The notes: a model not told the origin generated them from the sequence alone. Shown: positions 1 to 9,227, counted from the stretch's first letter. The stretch: 64,000 bases of DNA from Acidobacteriaceae bacterium TAA 166 (GCA_000421065.1 ATWD01000001.1:682001-746000); one strand, 5' to 3'. Numbers and translations: made by a program.

Positions 1-111
1 AAAGACGATCGGTAGGGTTGTCGGAGCCGTAAGGGGCGAAGTTGAAGAGCTTTGGGCAAACGCTGCAGATGACAATAGCACCAGCGCAGATAGGACGCGT
101 GCAGGGAACAT
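1..111 (-). CDS. Secreted protein, N-terminal part only (cut by window start)
   Basis: Reading leftward from an ATG at 111, 37 codons remain open to the window edge. The first 20 residues form a classic signal peptide: a short basic start (MFPAR), a hydrophobic core of L, V and A, and an AFAQ cleavage site. A Ser/Thr/Pro-rich mature start follows. The ATG is preceded by GGAGG four bases upstream, a near-ideal ribosome-binding site. The gene diverges from the two-component regulator to its right, so it could be a target of that system, but that is only position. Too little is present to name a function. Confidence 0.6.
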   Translation of the reverse strand, partial: MFPARVLSALVLLSSAAFAQSSSTSPLTAPTTLPIVF

Positions 112-258
112 AAAACCTCCGGCCAGGCTGAATCCTGTTGAACGGAGTTGACCATTTTTGCTTCTTACATACCCCTTACAAATACCTGACATCGATCCAT
201 GGAGGCTTGTCGAAGCGTGACAAGCTGCGAAATCATACAGTTGGGGAGAGCTCCTATC

Positions 259-951
259 GTGCAGATGCGGCCGAAGATTCTCGTTATCGAAGACGACAGG
301 AAACTGTCGACCGCACTCGTTTCCGGCATCGAAGCCGCAGGTTACGAAGTGCTAGCCGCAAATAGCGCAGAAGAAGGCTTCTTCATCGTGCATCGCGTTC
401 AACCCGACCTTTTACTTCTGGACCTGACGCTACCCAATCGAAATGGATTGGATATCCTGCAGCAGATACGCAGAGAGGGGATTGATGTGCGAGTTCTCAT
501 TCTCACCTCCCACAACACCATTGACGACCGTGTCGCCGGCTTGAAGACCGGAGCCGATGACTACATGGGCAAACCTTTCTCCTTCCCTGAGCTGCTCGCG
601 CGCATAGAAGCTTTGCTGAGGCGCATTCTTCCTCCTGTGACGCCGCAGGCAATCAAGGTCAGCGACCTTGTACTTGACACTCAAGCGCGAACGGCGGCAC
701 GAGGTGAATCGAAGCTGGACCTCACTGCAAGGGAGTTTGACCTTCTGCTCTATCTGGCGGAAAACCGTGGAAGGACCGTCTCGCGCGAGATGCTGGCCCG
801 CGATGTATGGCGGGAGACATCGCGATACACCCCGATCGACAACGTGATCGACGTTCAAATGACACGCCTTCGCAGAAAGATCGACGACCCCTTTCCCATT
901 AAGCTTCTTCAAACCATCCGCGGGATCGGATTTACCCTCAGGGAGCCATAA
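259..951 (+). CDS. OmpR-family two-component response regulator
   Basis: DNA-binding response regulator of about 230 residues. The receiver domain fills roughly residues 1-120: the acidic pair follows VIED near the N-terminus, the phosphoacceptor is the Asp in LLLLDLTLPN (Asp53 counted from the ATG at 265), and the conserved Lys is in YMGKPF (Lys103). A winged-helix OmpR/PhoB output domain follows, with LTAREFDLLLYL and the closing VRGIGF-like RGIGFTL. Start: a GTG at 259 lies 8-10 bases after GGGGAGAG; an ATG at 265 is the alternative. The kinase gene follows one base after the stop, so the two are co-transcribed. The signal is not evident. Confidence 0.92.
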   Translation: MQMRPKILVIEDDRKLSTALVSGIEAAGYEVLAANSAEEGFFIVHRVQPDLLLLDLTLPNRNGLDILQQIRREGIDVRVLILTSHNTIDDRVAGLKTGADDYMGKPFSFPELLARIEALLRRILPPVTPQAIKVSDLVLDTQARTAARGESKLDLTAREFDLLLYLAENRGRTVSREMLARDVWRETSRYTPIDNVIDVQMTRLRRKIDDPFPIKLLQTIRGIGFTLREP

Positions 952-952
952 T

Positions 953-2374
953 TTGCGCATTCCAGCCTCGTCAAGCATTCGATCACGGCTGACTTTATGG
1001 TATGTCTGCGTCTTAGCCATCCTCCTGCTGGTTTACGCTGCGATCGTCTTTGTCTTTCAGTACGCCACGCTCACGAGCCAGCTCTTTCACGACGAAGTGC
1101 AAGACATTGTCACCGTTGAAGGCTTACTCTACTTCGACACGCATGGCACCTTGCAGTTGAGACAGGACTATTATTCGCGCCCTCAATCGCATCTGCTCCT
1201 TGATCGCATGATGGAGGTTCGCACTCAGTCCGGCAGAGTGCTGTACAGAAGCAATACATTGCACGGGTTCCCACTCGGTGGCACCAACAAGCCAAATGAA
1301 GGCGATACAGGCTTTAATGAACGAGTTATCCGCCTCGAAGACGGACGGCATGTCTTCGTTGTCAGCCATATCCATCAGATGGATGGCCAAACACTATTGA
1401 TCCGGCTTGGATACAGTTTGGTGCCGCTGCGCGACCGCATGGAGAAGTTTCTTCTGCTCCTGTTGATCGCTTTACCTGTGGCTATTGCGCTCGCGGCTTT
1501 TGCAGGCCACGCAATTGCGAGGCGCGCTTTGCGACCGTTGGAGGAGATGACCGCACGGGCGCAAGGCATTACTGCCGACAATCTCAGCGACCGGCTGACA
1601 ATCACGAATCCTGATGACGAACTCGGTCACATGGCGTCCGTCTTCAATCACCTGCTCGAAAGGCTCGACCAGGCGTTCCATCAGCTGCAACGATTCACCG
1701 CAGATGCGGCTCACGAACTAAGAACTCCTCTAGCATCTTTGAGAGCTGTGGGGGAGGTAGCCTTGGAAAAAAATGGCGATACGGAGAGTTACCGTGAAGC
1801 GCTCAGCAGCATCCTCGAAGAAACAAGTCGGTTAAATGAAACAGTCAACAGCCTCCTCCTCCTTGCCCGAGCTGAGGTCATCCACAGCAACTCGGGCGCC
1901 GATGTCTTCTCTCTCGCTGAGTTGGTCAACGAAGTATTGGCATTGCTTGGCGTCTTGACCGACGAGCGCCATATTGATGTGATTCAAGAAAACCTGAATG
2001 CCGGAAGAGTCATGGTCAAAGGAGATCGCAGCCTAATGCGGGTCGCTATCTTGAATGTTTTGCACAATGCATTGAAGTTCTCACCTGTAAGAGGGCAACT
2101 GAAAGTTCGCTATCAGCCACTTGGCATAGGGCAAAAAACAATTTCTTTGACAGTGGAAGACCAGGGACCAGGCATCGCAACTGGCGAGCACGAAAAGATA
2201 TTTGAGCGGTTCTTTCGCGGCCATAACCAGCCTGAACATACCAACCTGGGAACAGGTCTTGGACTGTCTATGGCTCGACTCATAATTGAGCGCGCGGGAG
2301 GTACAATCTATTTCGACGAGAATCTTCTACATGGAAGTCGCTGTGTAATACGATTGGCGCGAATCGACCTATGA
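953..2374 (+). CDS. Membrane sensor histidine kinase (HAMP, HisKA, HATPase)
   Basis: Partner kinase of the preceding regulator, 473 residues. Two membrane segments (about 14-36 and 166-187) enclose a periplasmic sensor region of about 130 residues. A HAMP linker follows (about 188-240), then the dimerisation domain with the phosphorylated His in AAHELRTPL (His254). The ATPase domain shows the N box (NVLHNALKFSP), G1 (DQGPGIA), F box (ERFFRG) and G2 (GTGLGLSMAR). Translation must start at a TTG at 953, one base after the regulator stop, which suggests translational coupling. The order resembles heavy-metal or antibiotic-responsive systems, but the ligand cannot be read from the sequence. Confidence 0.92.
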   Translation: MRIPASSSIRSRLTLWYVCVLAILLLVYAAIVFVFQYATLTSQLFHDEVQDIVTVEGLLYFDTHGTLQLRQDYYSRPQSHLLLDRMMEVRTQSGRVLYRSNTLHGFPLGGTNKPNEGDTGFNERVIRLEDGRHVFVVSHIHQMDGQTLLIRLGYSLVPLRDRMEKFLLLLLIALPVAIALAAFAGHAIARRALRPLEEMTARAQGITADNLSDRLTITNPDDELGHMASVFNHLLERLDQAFHQLQRFTADAAHELRTPLASLRAVGEVALEKNGDTESYREALSSILEETSRLNETVNSLLLLARAEVIHSNSGADVFSLAELVNEVLALLGVLTDERHIDVIQENLNAGRVMVKGDRSLMRVAILNVLHNALKFSPVRGQLKVRYQPLGIGQKTISLTVEDQGPGIATGEHEKIFERFFRGHNQPEHTNLGTGLGLSMARLIIERAGGTIYFDENLLHGSRCVIRLARIDL

Positions 2375-2431
2375 AGAGGACGCGCTCGCGGCAGAGGCTT
2401 TTCCGATGGAATCTCCCATCGTCTCGCATCG

Positions 2432-2707
2432 ATGCGACGTCGGAAACGGACATTTGAGGAATACCCCGATGCCATGTTCTCAACAGAACACCGCGATAAC
2501 CTGGAAAATGAATGTCCGATGACGGCATCCGCGAGCGAGATTGCACGGCAAGGAACTGCGGTCGCTACAAGCTTCGCGCAGGCGTTTCAAGAGACAGTTG
2601 CGTTACTTGAAGAATCAATCGAGAGCGAAATGCCAGCTTCTCAAAGACGACATCTTGCCGTTTCGGCTTTGACGGCGCAAATCGGTGCGATGGCTGTGGC
2701 GGAGTAA
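2432..2707 (+). pseudogene. Possible remnant of a TetR-type repressor C-terminus
   Basis: A 91-codon frame ends four bases before the convergent bshC stop. From the internal Met at residue 30 it reads as an alpha-helical segment ending RRHLAVSALTAQIGAMAVAE, which resembles the last helices of TetR repressors (RRA...LVGAL.LAR). No DNA-binding head is visible upstream; the first 25 residues are basic and disordered-looking. It may be a decayed gene fragment or a small real gene. The stretch 2375-2710 holds nothing else I can identify. Confidence 0.25.
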
Positions 2708-2710
2708 ATC

Positions 2711-4363
2711 CTACAAACGCACGACGACGTGGCCAGGACACTGATTGTTCGCGGTCTCGACCAGGCGGTCGACCAGGCCATCGCCATAACGGGCAAGAAA
2801 CCAGACCCCGGCGAGCAGACGCTCCTGCGGATGTCCCTCGGGAAAGAGATTCAACGTAATCGCCGCGGCGTGCTTGCTCAACGACGCCTCCTTCTGCAGC
2901 TCGTAGGTAGCGGCCATGCGGCGCAGGCGGTTCATCTGGTATCGCATCTTCGAGCCCGAGGTCGCAGCCGCAGTCCCCAACGAGGCATCGATCCCGCGAA
3001 GGTACTCGGTCAAGGCGTCGAGCTCCGTCTCGAGCGCGTTGCCCACGGCGGCGAGCCTGCGCTTCAAAGCGATGGGCATAGCGCGGGCCCCAAGCCGCTG
3101 GGCGAGCTCCACGGCAGTCGTCATCGCATCGGGAAGCTGGATCTCGTCCTTTTCCATCACCGCCGCGATCGCCGGCTCAATCAGCGTGGCGCTGAGACGC
3201 GGAAGCACGGGCGTGATCCTTCCTAGGATGGCGTCGTAGAGCACGGCGCTCTGGGCGAAGTACGCGATCTCCGCGGGGCCGCCGATGTAGGCTGCGGTAG
3301 GGAGCACGGTGTCCTGAAAGATGGGACGCAACAGTGCGTTCGGGCTCAGGCGCTCAGGCGCGCGCTCAAGAATGCCAAGCAGGTCGGCTGTCGAGAAGAC
3401 ATGCGAGCCCGCCCTCCACTGACGCTCCGAGGTAGCCGGCTCGCTGACTCGCCGCAAGGCAACCCGCTCTCCGGTCCCCTCATCGAGCAGAAACAGCAGC
3501 GAGGAGGAGTCCGCAACCATCACCTGCGCATGGTAGCCGTGAGCGGTCAGCTCGTTCGTTCGCTCCTGAAGATGCTGGTGAAGCTCATCGGCGCGTTCCA
3601 TCGCGGCGCGCAGCGTCGAAGCCCCCATGGCATGAAATTCGCGGCCGGCGGCGTCGACGACGATCAGCCCCTGGGTCGCGAAGATGCGGGAGATCAGGCG
3701 TCCGAAGGCGGTGGAGAGCGTCCCTCCGGGAGCGAGATAGGCTTCGCGAATCCAATCGGCGACCGGAGCGTACTCAAGAAGCTCCGTGGCCCGCTCGACG
3801 GCCTGCTCGAGCAGGGGAGCCGTCTCCGGAGTCAGCTCGACATCGCCCACCCGAACCGTATGGGACACGCGAAGACCGGCCTTCAAGGTTTCGACCTCGG
3901 TCTTCGTCAACAGGCTGACCTGATCGACCTCGGCCAGGTCGTGATCCTCGGTCGCCATCCAGAAGACGGGAACATGATCGATGCCGGTGATACGAGTCGC
4001 CTCGCGCGCCCGCGAGACGACCGTCGCGGCCTTCAGAAGCGTAAACAGATGCCCGCCGAAGAGGGAGACCTGCTGGCCGGTGACGACGGCCCGGGCGCCG
4101 GAGCGAAGTCTTTCCACGTTGGCGATCGTCTCGTCGCTCGCATTGAAGCTGCGGGCCTGACGGAGAAGCTCATCGGCAAGACGGCCGCGATCCGCCGGCT
4201 CGGCCGCGGCCTTCATCCAACCGCCAGCGAAAGGTCCACCCGAATCGCCCGAGCCGTACCAGGAGCGTACGGGGGTGTCGGCGTCGTCGCCCATCGCAAG
4301 ATAATCGCGGTACAGCTGCGATACATGGGGCAACACCGTAATCGGATAACACTCAATGCTCAT
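2711..4363 (-). CDS. bshC: Putative cysteine ligase BshC (bacillithiol synthesis)
   Basis: About 550 residues, the usual size for BshC, the last enzyme of bacillithiol synthesis, which joins cysteine to glucosaminyl-malate. Family marks are TGQQVSLFGG (about 95-104) and FWMATEDHDLAEVD (about 134-147), a nucleotidyltransferase-like signature, and the C-terminal coiled region (MRYQMNRLRRMA). The ATG at 4363 (MSIECYP) is preceded by GACGAAGG and fits the family N-terminus better than an upstream ATG at 4426. It stands alone; bshA and bshB are not in the window. The low-molecular-weight thiol role is family knowledge, not seen here. Confidence 0.9.
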   Translation of the reverse strand: MSIECYPITVLPHVSQLYRDYLAMGDDADTPVRSWYGSGDSGGPFAGGWMKAAAEPADRGRLADELLRQARSFNASDETIANVERLRSGARAVVTGQQVSLFGGHLFTLLKAATVVSRAREATRITGIDHVPVFWMATEDHDLAEVDQVSLLTKTEVETLKAGLRVSHTVRVGDVELTPETAPLLEQAVERATELLEYAPVADWIREAYLAPGGTLSTAFGRLISRIFATQGLIVVDAAGREFHAMGASTLRAAMERADELHQHLQERTNELTAHGYHAQVMVADSSSLLFLLDEGTGERVALRRVSEPATSERQWRAGSHVFSTADLLGILERAPERLSPNALLRPIFQDTVLPTAAYIGGPAEIAYFAQSAVLYDAILGRITPVLPRLSATLIEPAIAAVMEKDEIQLPDAMTTAVELAQRLGARAMPIALKRRLAAVGNALETELDALTEYLRGIDASLGTAAATSGSKMRYQMNRLRRMAATYELQKEASLSKHAAAITLNLFPEGHPQERLLAGVWFLARYGDGLVDRLVETANNQCPGHVVVRL

Positions 4364-4558
4364 GCCGGCCTTCGTCCTCGAATCTCGATCGCTCACCGCA
4401 GACTCGATCCGAATCCGCGAACACACTTAAGTTAAAACGTTACTTCGATGAATGTCGATTTATCTGATGCGAACCTGAGACCCTACGGTCTTTTTTTCTC
4501 TGCAAACCGTTGGATGCTAAAGTCCAGGCCTTCGATGCAGGGATGATACCGTAGCGAT

Positions 4559-5242
4559 ATGGCTGCCACGACAACGAACGCGAAGAAAGCGAAGGCGAGC
4601 GCCGCCGCCTCCCGCAAAACCAGCTCCCACGCCTCCCCTGCAAAGACGAACCCGGCTGCGAAAAAGTCTGCGCCGAAGAAGGGAGCCAGGACCAAGGTCA
4701 TCTCCTCAAAGGTCGTCTTCAAGGGCAAGGTCTTCGAGGTTCACCGCGACGAGGTCATCGAGCCCAGCGGCGCAAAGAATACCCGCGAGATCATCCGCCA
4801 TAACGGCTCCGTCGTCATCCTCGCCGTCGACGAGTCGCGCAATCCCCTCGATCCCGACGTCATCCTCGAGCGCCAGTACCGCCATGCGGCGGGCCAGTTC
4901 CTGCTGGAGCTGCCGGCCGGCCGGGTCGAGCCGGGCGAGGCCACCCTGGCCGCGGCCAAGCGCGAGATGATCGAAGAGACCGGCTATCGCGCCAGACGCT
5001 GGACCCTGCTGACGAAGTACTTCGCCAGCCCGGGATTTCTCGGCGAGTGGATGCAGATCTATCTTGCGCGCGAGATTCGGGACGGCAAGGCGCAGCCGGA
5101 GCCCGACGAACAGATCGAGGTCATCCGCATGCCGCTATCCGAGGCCCTGGCGCTCGTCTCGCTAAACAAGATTCACGACGGCAAGACCCTCATCGGTCTG
5201 ATGCTCTTCGAGCGCCTGCTCCGCGAAAAGCGTCTCCCGTAG
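4559..5242 (+). CDS. Nudix hydrolase (ADP-ribose pyrophosphatase type) with basic N-terminal tail
   Basis: 227 residues. The Nudix box is intact at about residues 121-143: GRVEPGEATL followed by REMIEETGY, with the metal-binding Glu residues. The surrounding fold (VVILAV, LELPAGR, PGFLGEWM, an acidic DEQIEV near the end) matches ADP-ribose or nucleoside-diphosphate-sugar pyrophosphatases. The first 45 residues are unusual for the family: a low-complexity tail of Lys, Ala, Ser and Thr, like histone-H1-type tails. No start codon lies between the tail and the domain, so the tail is probably translated. It is monocistronic and followed by a small palindromic repeat. Confidence 0.9.
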   Translation: MAATTTNAKKAKASAAASRKTSSHASPAKTNPAAKKSAPKKGARTKVISSKVVFKGKVFEVHRDEVIEPSGAKNTREIIRHNGSVVILAVDESRNPLDPDVILERQYRHAAGQFLLELPAGRVEPGEATLAAAKREMIEETGYRARRWTLLTKYFASPGFLGEWMQIYLAREIRDGKAQPEPDEQIEVIRMPLSEALALVSLNKIHDGKTLIGLMLFERLLREKRLP

Positions 5243-5260
5243 GGCCTAGCGACAAATTGC

Positions 5261-5319
5261 TTAGGGAAGACTGTGGCCTGCCGGCCGGGCCCACTGCGCG
5301 GCAGCGCAAGTCTTTCCTC
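5261..5319. repeat. Miniature palindromic intergenic element
   Basis: Short member of the window-wide palindromic family. It opens TTAGGGAAGACT, carries the tip GGCCTGCCGGCCGGGC, then goes straight to the opposite tip GCGCGGCAGCGC and closes AGTCTTTCCTCA. The long middle arms of the full element are missing. The outer AAGACT and AGTCTT pair with one another. It sits 18 bases after the Nudix stop codon. Confidence 0.75.
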
Positions 5320-5349
5320 AGAATCGCTGATTTGAATTTGTCGATACCC

Positions 5350-5817
5350 CTAGTTGCTGCGCGATCCTACATGAAGCCTAACGATCTGCTGCGGCACGGC
5401 CTCCACGCGGAAGGTCGCGATCTGTCCGTTGACCTCGGAAGGCGCGGGATCCGAGTCGATACGCCAGCCTTTGGCCAACCGATACCGGACAAGAAACGCG
5501 ACAGGGATACGGGTTGTGTTCTGAAGAAGATATTCCCGCTCACGAACCTGGACCTGGATCCTCTGCTGCTTCCCTTTTACGGGAATACGCTTCCAGTGAG
5601 CGGACTGAAGATTGCTTTCGACGTGGCACCCCACCCGGTCGTAACGGTAGCGAGGAGCCGGAGATGGATTCGTCTTCGTCGGCTGCCCCGGAGACAGGAT
5701 GCGACACGATGAATCGACGTGGATCTTCTCGGCATTGGCCACCGTTGAAGACTGGGCCAAAGCCCCGGCAGTCAGACTCGGAGCAGTTCCGAAGAGCAGG
5801 ATCAGGGAAATTCGCAT
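5350..5817 (-). CDS. Secreted protein of unknown function
   Basis: 155 residues from an ATG at 5817, which has GAGAGGTG eight bases upstream. A signal peptide is clear (MRISLILLFG through GALAQ). The mature part has two Cys residues (SSCRIL and VGCHVE) that could form a disulfide, and a beta-rich C-terminus (REREYLLQNTT, KGWRIDSDPAPSEV, FRVEAVPQQIVRLHVG). That C-terminus recalls the immunoglobulin-like half of DUF4139-type proteins, an impression only. It has no operon partner and faces away from the cold-shock gene. Confidence 0.7.
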   Translation of the reverse strand: MRISLILLFGTAPSLTAGALAQSSTVANAEKIHVDSSCRILSPGQPTKTNPSPAPRYRYDRVGCHVESNLQSAHWKRIPVKGKQQRIQVQVREREYLLQNTTRIPVAFLVRYRLAKGWRIDSDPAPSEVNGQIATFRVEAVPQQIVRLHVGSRSN

Positions 5818-6026
5818 ACGAACAACACCTCTCGGCATCGAAACCATTCTAACCACAGCACTTTCCCTTACCCATCCATCCCTTAGTCATGCAGGGCAAA
5901 GGGTTAGCAGTGCCGCAGCCATTTTCAAGAAAACCCCGGGTATCCGTTTTGCGTCACAGATGGTGTGAGTGGTCGTCTCCCCCCCGGGGCGAAGCTCTCA
6001 TCGACACGACAGCAAGGAGCAGGGTC

Positions 6027-6248
6027 TTGGCACAGTACAAAGGCACCGTAAAGTGGTTCAACAACGCAAAGGGATACGGCTTCCTTGGCCGCGATGGCGG
6101 AGCCGACGTTTTCGTTCACTACACCTCCATCCAGCGTGAGGGATACAAGAGCCTGAAAGAAGGAGACGAGGTCGAGTTCGATATCATCCAGGGCGCAAAG
6201 GGTCCGCAGGCCGATCAGGTCTTCCGAGTCCGCGAGCTCGCCAGCTAA
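6027..6248 (+). CDS. Cold-shock domain protein (CspA family)
   Basis: 73-residue single-stranded nucleic-acid chaperone made of one OB-fold cold-shock domain. RNP1 (KGYGFLG) and RNP2 (VFVHYTSI) are both intact, and the start [14 protein letters not shown] is typical. The start is a TTG at 6027, seven bases after AAGGAG; there is no in-frame ATG close to the domain. It is a stand-alone gene. The family acts on mRNA secondary structure; whether this copy is cold-induced cannot be told. Confidence 0.93.
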   Translation: MAQYKGTVKWFNNAKGYGFLGRDGGADVFVHYTSIQREGYKSLKEGDEVEFDIIQGAKGPQADQVFRVRELAS

Positions 6249-6310
6249 ATCACTCGTCGCTTTTGAAGGACGGGGCCTTCACCTCCCCGCCGCAAGGGTT
6301 CGTGTGCCCA

Positions 6311-6370
6311 GGTTTGAAGAGCACACCCCAAATGCCCCATGGTTTGAAGAGCACACCCCCAATGCCCCAT
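6311..6370. repeat. Tandem pair of 30-bp direct repeats
   Basis: Two back-to-back 30-base units, each beginning GGTTTGAAGAGCACACCCC and ending AATGCCCCAT, differing at one base. They fill the gap between the cold-shock gene and polX, immediately before the polX start. The ATGCCCCAT end resembles the GGTGCCCCAT repeat at 24600. Confidence 0.85.
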
Positions 6371-6386
6371 ACTGACCTGGAGCCCG

Positions 6387-8162
6387 GTGAACGAAACGGG
6401 CCTGGTCGCCTCCCAAATGGACAATATCTCGATCGCGCGTGTGCTGGATGAGACGGCGGCTCTGCTGGAGATCGATGCCGCCGATCCGTTCCGCATCCGC
6501 TCCTACCGCCGTGCCGCCGAGGCCGTGGAGCAGCAGACCACCCAGCTTGCCGCCCTGGCCGACGACCCCAAGCAGCTGCTCGCCATCGCCGGCATAGGCA
6601 AAGGCATGGCCGCCAATATCGTCGATATCCTCAATACCGGCTCGACCCCCTTACGCGATGAGCTGCTGAAGAAGTACCGGCCCTCTATGCTCGAGCTGCT
6701 GCGGCTGCCCGGCATGGGGCCAAAGACCGTCGCTCTGATCTGGTCGGCCCTCGAGGTCTGCGACATCGACGCCCTCGAAGAGGCGGCCAAGGCCGGTGCC
6801 CTCAACAAGCTTCCCCGCATGGGCGAGAAGTTCACGTCCAAGCTGCTCAAAGGCATCGAAGACTACCGCAAGAACACCAGCCGCTTCCGCATCGATCAGG
6901 CCCGCGAGCAGGCCGACCGCATCGCCGCTCTCATCCGCGAGTTTCCCGGTATCGACGAGATCACTCCCGCCGGCTCCCTGCGCCGGGGCCGCGAGAGCGT
7001 GGGCGACCTCGACCTGCTGGTGACCGGCTCCGCCTGCGAGCCCGACGTCGTCGCCGCTGCCGTCGAGCACGTCGCCACGCTCCCGTTGATCGACAAGCTG
7101 CTCGCGCGCGGACAGAACAAGGTCAGCTTCACCCTGCGAAATCATCTGCAGGTCGATGTCCGGCTGCTGCCCCGCGCCAGCTATGGAGCCGCCCTTCAAT
7201 ACTTCACCGGATCCAAGATGCACAACGTCGCCCTGCGCCAGAGGGCGATCAAGCGCGGCATGACCCTGAACGAGTACGCCCTGGTTCGCGTCGAGGACAA
7301 CTCCATCGTCGCCGCCGCCACCGAGGAGCTCATCTACCGCGCGCTCGACCTCGACTACATTCCCCCCGAGCTGCGCGAAAACTCCGGCGAGCTCGAAGCC
7401 GCCGAAAAGCACATCCTCCCCGAACTCATCACCCTGACGGACATCTGCGGCGATCTACACATGCACACGGTCGAGACCGACGGCTCCAATACCATCCGGG
7501 AGATGGCCGAGGCCGCCCTCGTCCGCGGCCTGAAGTACATCGCCATCACCGACCACTCCAAAAACCTCGCCATGACCAACGGCATGGACGACCGCCGCGC
7601 CCTCGCCCACATTCAGCGCATCCGCGAGATTGACGTCGAGATGCAGGGACGCATCCGCATTCTCGCCGGCGTCGAGGTCGACATTCTCGCCGAAGGCGAG
7701 CTCGATCTCTCCGACGAGACCTTCGCCCAGATGGACATCGTCGTCGCCAGCGTTCACAGCCGCTTCGACCAGCCCGCCGAGCAGATGACCGAGCGCATCC
7801 TGCGCGCCCTCGAGAACCCCTACGTCCGCATCCTCGGCCATCCCACCGGCCGCAAGGTGCTCAAGCGCGAGCCCTACGCCCTGCAGATGGAAGCCATCCT
7901 GAAGCGCGCCGCCGAGCTGGGCGTGGCCGTCGAGCACAACGCCAGCCCCGCCCGCGCCGATCTCAACGACCTGCACCTCCGTCTGGCCAAACAGCACGGC
8001 TGCAGGATCGTGGTCAACACCGACGCGCACTCGACTGTGGAGCTCGACCAGATCCGGTACGGAATCACCCAGCTTCGCCGCGCCTGGCTCACCTCTGCCG
8101 ACGTGCTCAACACGCGGCCCACGGCAGAGGCTCTGCTGGCCGAGATGCGGCCGCGTCCCTGA
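6387..8162 (+). CDS. polX: DNA polymerase/3'-5' exonuclease PolX
   Basis: 591-residue family X DNA repair polymerase. An N-terminal 8-kDa-like and helix-hairpin-helix region (LPGMGPKTVA, about 107-116) precedes the nucleotidyltransferase core. The core has GSLRRGRESVGDLDLL (about 196-211, catalytic Asp207 and Asp209) and the third Asp in HLQVDVRL (Asp257). From residue 356 a PHP phosphoesterase domain follows, with DLHMHT, ITDHSK, and the closing NTDAH metal ligands, the source of the 3'-5' exonuclease. The start is a GTG at 6387 after CTGGAG; an ATG at 6417 is possible. It probably serves base-excision repair. Confidence 0.93.
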   Translation: MNETGLVASQMDNISIARVLDETAALLEIDAADPFRIRSYRRAAEAVEQQTTQLAALADDPKQLLAIAGIGKGMAANIVDILNTGSTPLRDELLKKYRPSMLELLRLPGMGPKTVALIWSALEVCDIDALEEAAKAGALNKLPRMGEKFTSKLLKGIEDYRKNTSRFRIDQAREQADRIAALIREFPGIDEITPAGSLRRGRESVGDLDLLVTGSACEPDVVAAAVEHVATLPLIDKLLARGQNKVSFTLRNHLQVDVRLLPRASYGAALQYFTGSKMHNVALRQRAIKRGMTLNEYALVRVEDNSIVAAATEELIYRALDLDYIPPELRENSGELEAAEKHILPELITLTDICGDLHMHTVETDGSNTIREMAEAALVRGLKYIAITDHSKNLAMTNGMDDRRALAHIQRIREIDVEMQGRIRILAGVEVDILAEGELDLSDETFAQMDIVVASVHSRFDQPAEQMTERILRALENPYVRILGHPTGRKVLKREPYALQMEAILKRAAELGVAVEHNASPARADLNDLHLRLAKQHGCRIVVNTDAHSTVELDQIRYGITQLRRAWLTSADVLNTRPTAEALLAEMRPRP

Positions 8163-8170
8163 TTCTCTTC

Positions 8171-8197
8171 AAAGAGCAAGCGCTGCCGCGCGGCCCC
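8171..8197. repeat. Half copy of the palindromic element
   Basis: After the polX stop the sequence reads CAAAGAGCAAGCGCTGCCGC followed by GCGGCCC, one end of the palindromic family with its tip but no matching second arm. It looks like a truncated copy. Confidence 0.5.
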
Positions 8198-8258
8198 ATG
8201 TTGAGCGATTATCAGCCTTCGCCCGCAAACAGAGTAATCCCCAGAGTATCCTTAGATC

Positions 8259-9227
8259 GTGGCGCAATCCGCGACAACTCCGGCAACGACGATCTCGGCT
8301 CGAAAGGCAGCCGCCGAGCCCGGCCTGCTCACCGACTACGCCACCCTCTTCAAGCTGCGCGTCACCGTCATGGTCGTCATCACCGCCGGCGCGGGCTTCT
8401 ATCTCGGCTCCCTGGCCAGCGGAATCAGCCCCTTCCACGCTGGCCTCCTCCAGGCGCTGGCTGGAATCGCCATCGTCACCTGCGGATCGAGTGCCCTCAA
8501 CCAGGCCATGGAGCGCCGCACCGACGCCCTGATGCGCCGCACCTCCAACCGCCCTATGGCCGCTGGAAGAATCTCGCTCTTCCACGGTCTCCTCGTCGGC
8601 TTCGCGGCAATCTTCCTGGGCTCGCTCTACCTCGCGCACGTCACCAATCCCCTCACCGGGACCCTCACCCTCATCACCGCCGTCGGCTACGTCGGAATCT
8701 ACACCCCGCTCAAGCGAATTACCGTCGTCAACACCTTCATCGGAGCCTTCCCCGGAGCCCTGCCTCCGTTAATCGGCTGGACCGCCGCCCGCGGCCTGAT
8801 CGAATGGCCCGCCATCGCTCTGTTCGCCATCCTCTTCGTCTGGCAGTTCCCGCACTTCATGGCCATCGGATGGATGCACCGCGACGACTATGCCGCCGCC
8901 GGAATCCGGCTCACCCCCACCCAGCCCGACCAGGACTTCGCCGCGCGCTCCACCGTCATTCAGTCACTCTTCTATGCCGTGCTGATGGTTCCCGTAAGCC
9001 TCTGGCCCACCTGGCTGGGAGTCACGGGCTACTTCTATGAGGCCGTTGCTGCCGTCCTCTCCCTCGGTTATCTCTGGTACACGATCCGTTTCGCGCGCAT
9101 CACCCGCGATCCGGCCGCGCCCGAGTCCCGCACCTATGCCCGCGACCTGCTCAAGGCTTCGGTGATCTATCTCCCTCTGCTGATGGCAGCCATGATGCTC
9201 GACGCGAAAGGACGTCTGCTCTTCTGA
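8259..9227 (+). CDS. ctaB: Protoheme IX farnesyltransferase (heme O synthase)
   Basis: 322-residue polytopic membrane prenyltransferase that adds the farnesyl tail to protoheme for terminal oxidases. The UbiA-family signature is at about residues 81-99 (NQAMERRTDALMRRTSNRP), and a second acidic loop is at about 207-220 (WMHRDDYAAAGI). At least seven hydrophobic segments are seen. The start is a GTG at 8259. The next gene overlaps by one base (TGATG), so the two form an operon tied to cytochrome oxidase assembly. No ctaA or oxidase subunit genes are in view. Confidence 0.93.
   Translation: MAQSATTPATTISARKAAAEPGLLTDYATLFKLRVTVMVVITAGAGFYLGSLASGISPFHAGLLQALAGIAIVTCGSSALNQAMERRTDALMRRTSNRPMAAGRISLFHGLLVGFAAIFLGSLYLAHVTNPLTGTLTLITAVGYVGIYTPLKRITVVNTFIGAFPGALPPLIGWTAARGLIEWPAIALFAILFVWQFPHFMAIGWMHRDDYAAAGIRLTPTQPDQDFAARSTVIQSLFYAVLMVPVSLWPTWLGVTGYFYEAVAAVLSLGYLWYTIRFARITRDPAAPESRTYARDLLKASVIYLPLLMAAMMLDAKGRLLF

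Noticed and set aside
6651..7412. Long leftward frames inside polX (and similar in many GC-rich genes)
   Set aside because: They are mirror frames produced by codon bias on the opposite strand; they have low-complexity G/V/A/E-rich sequence and no family match.
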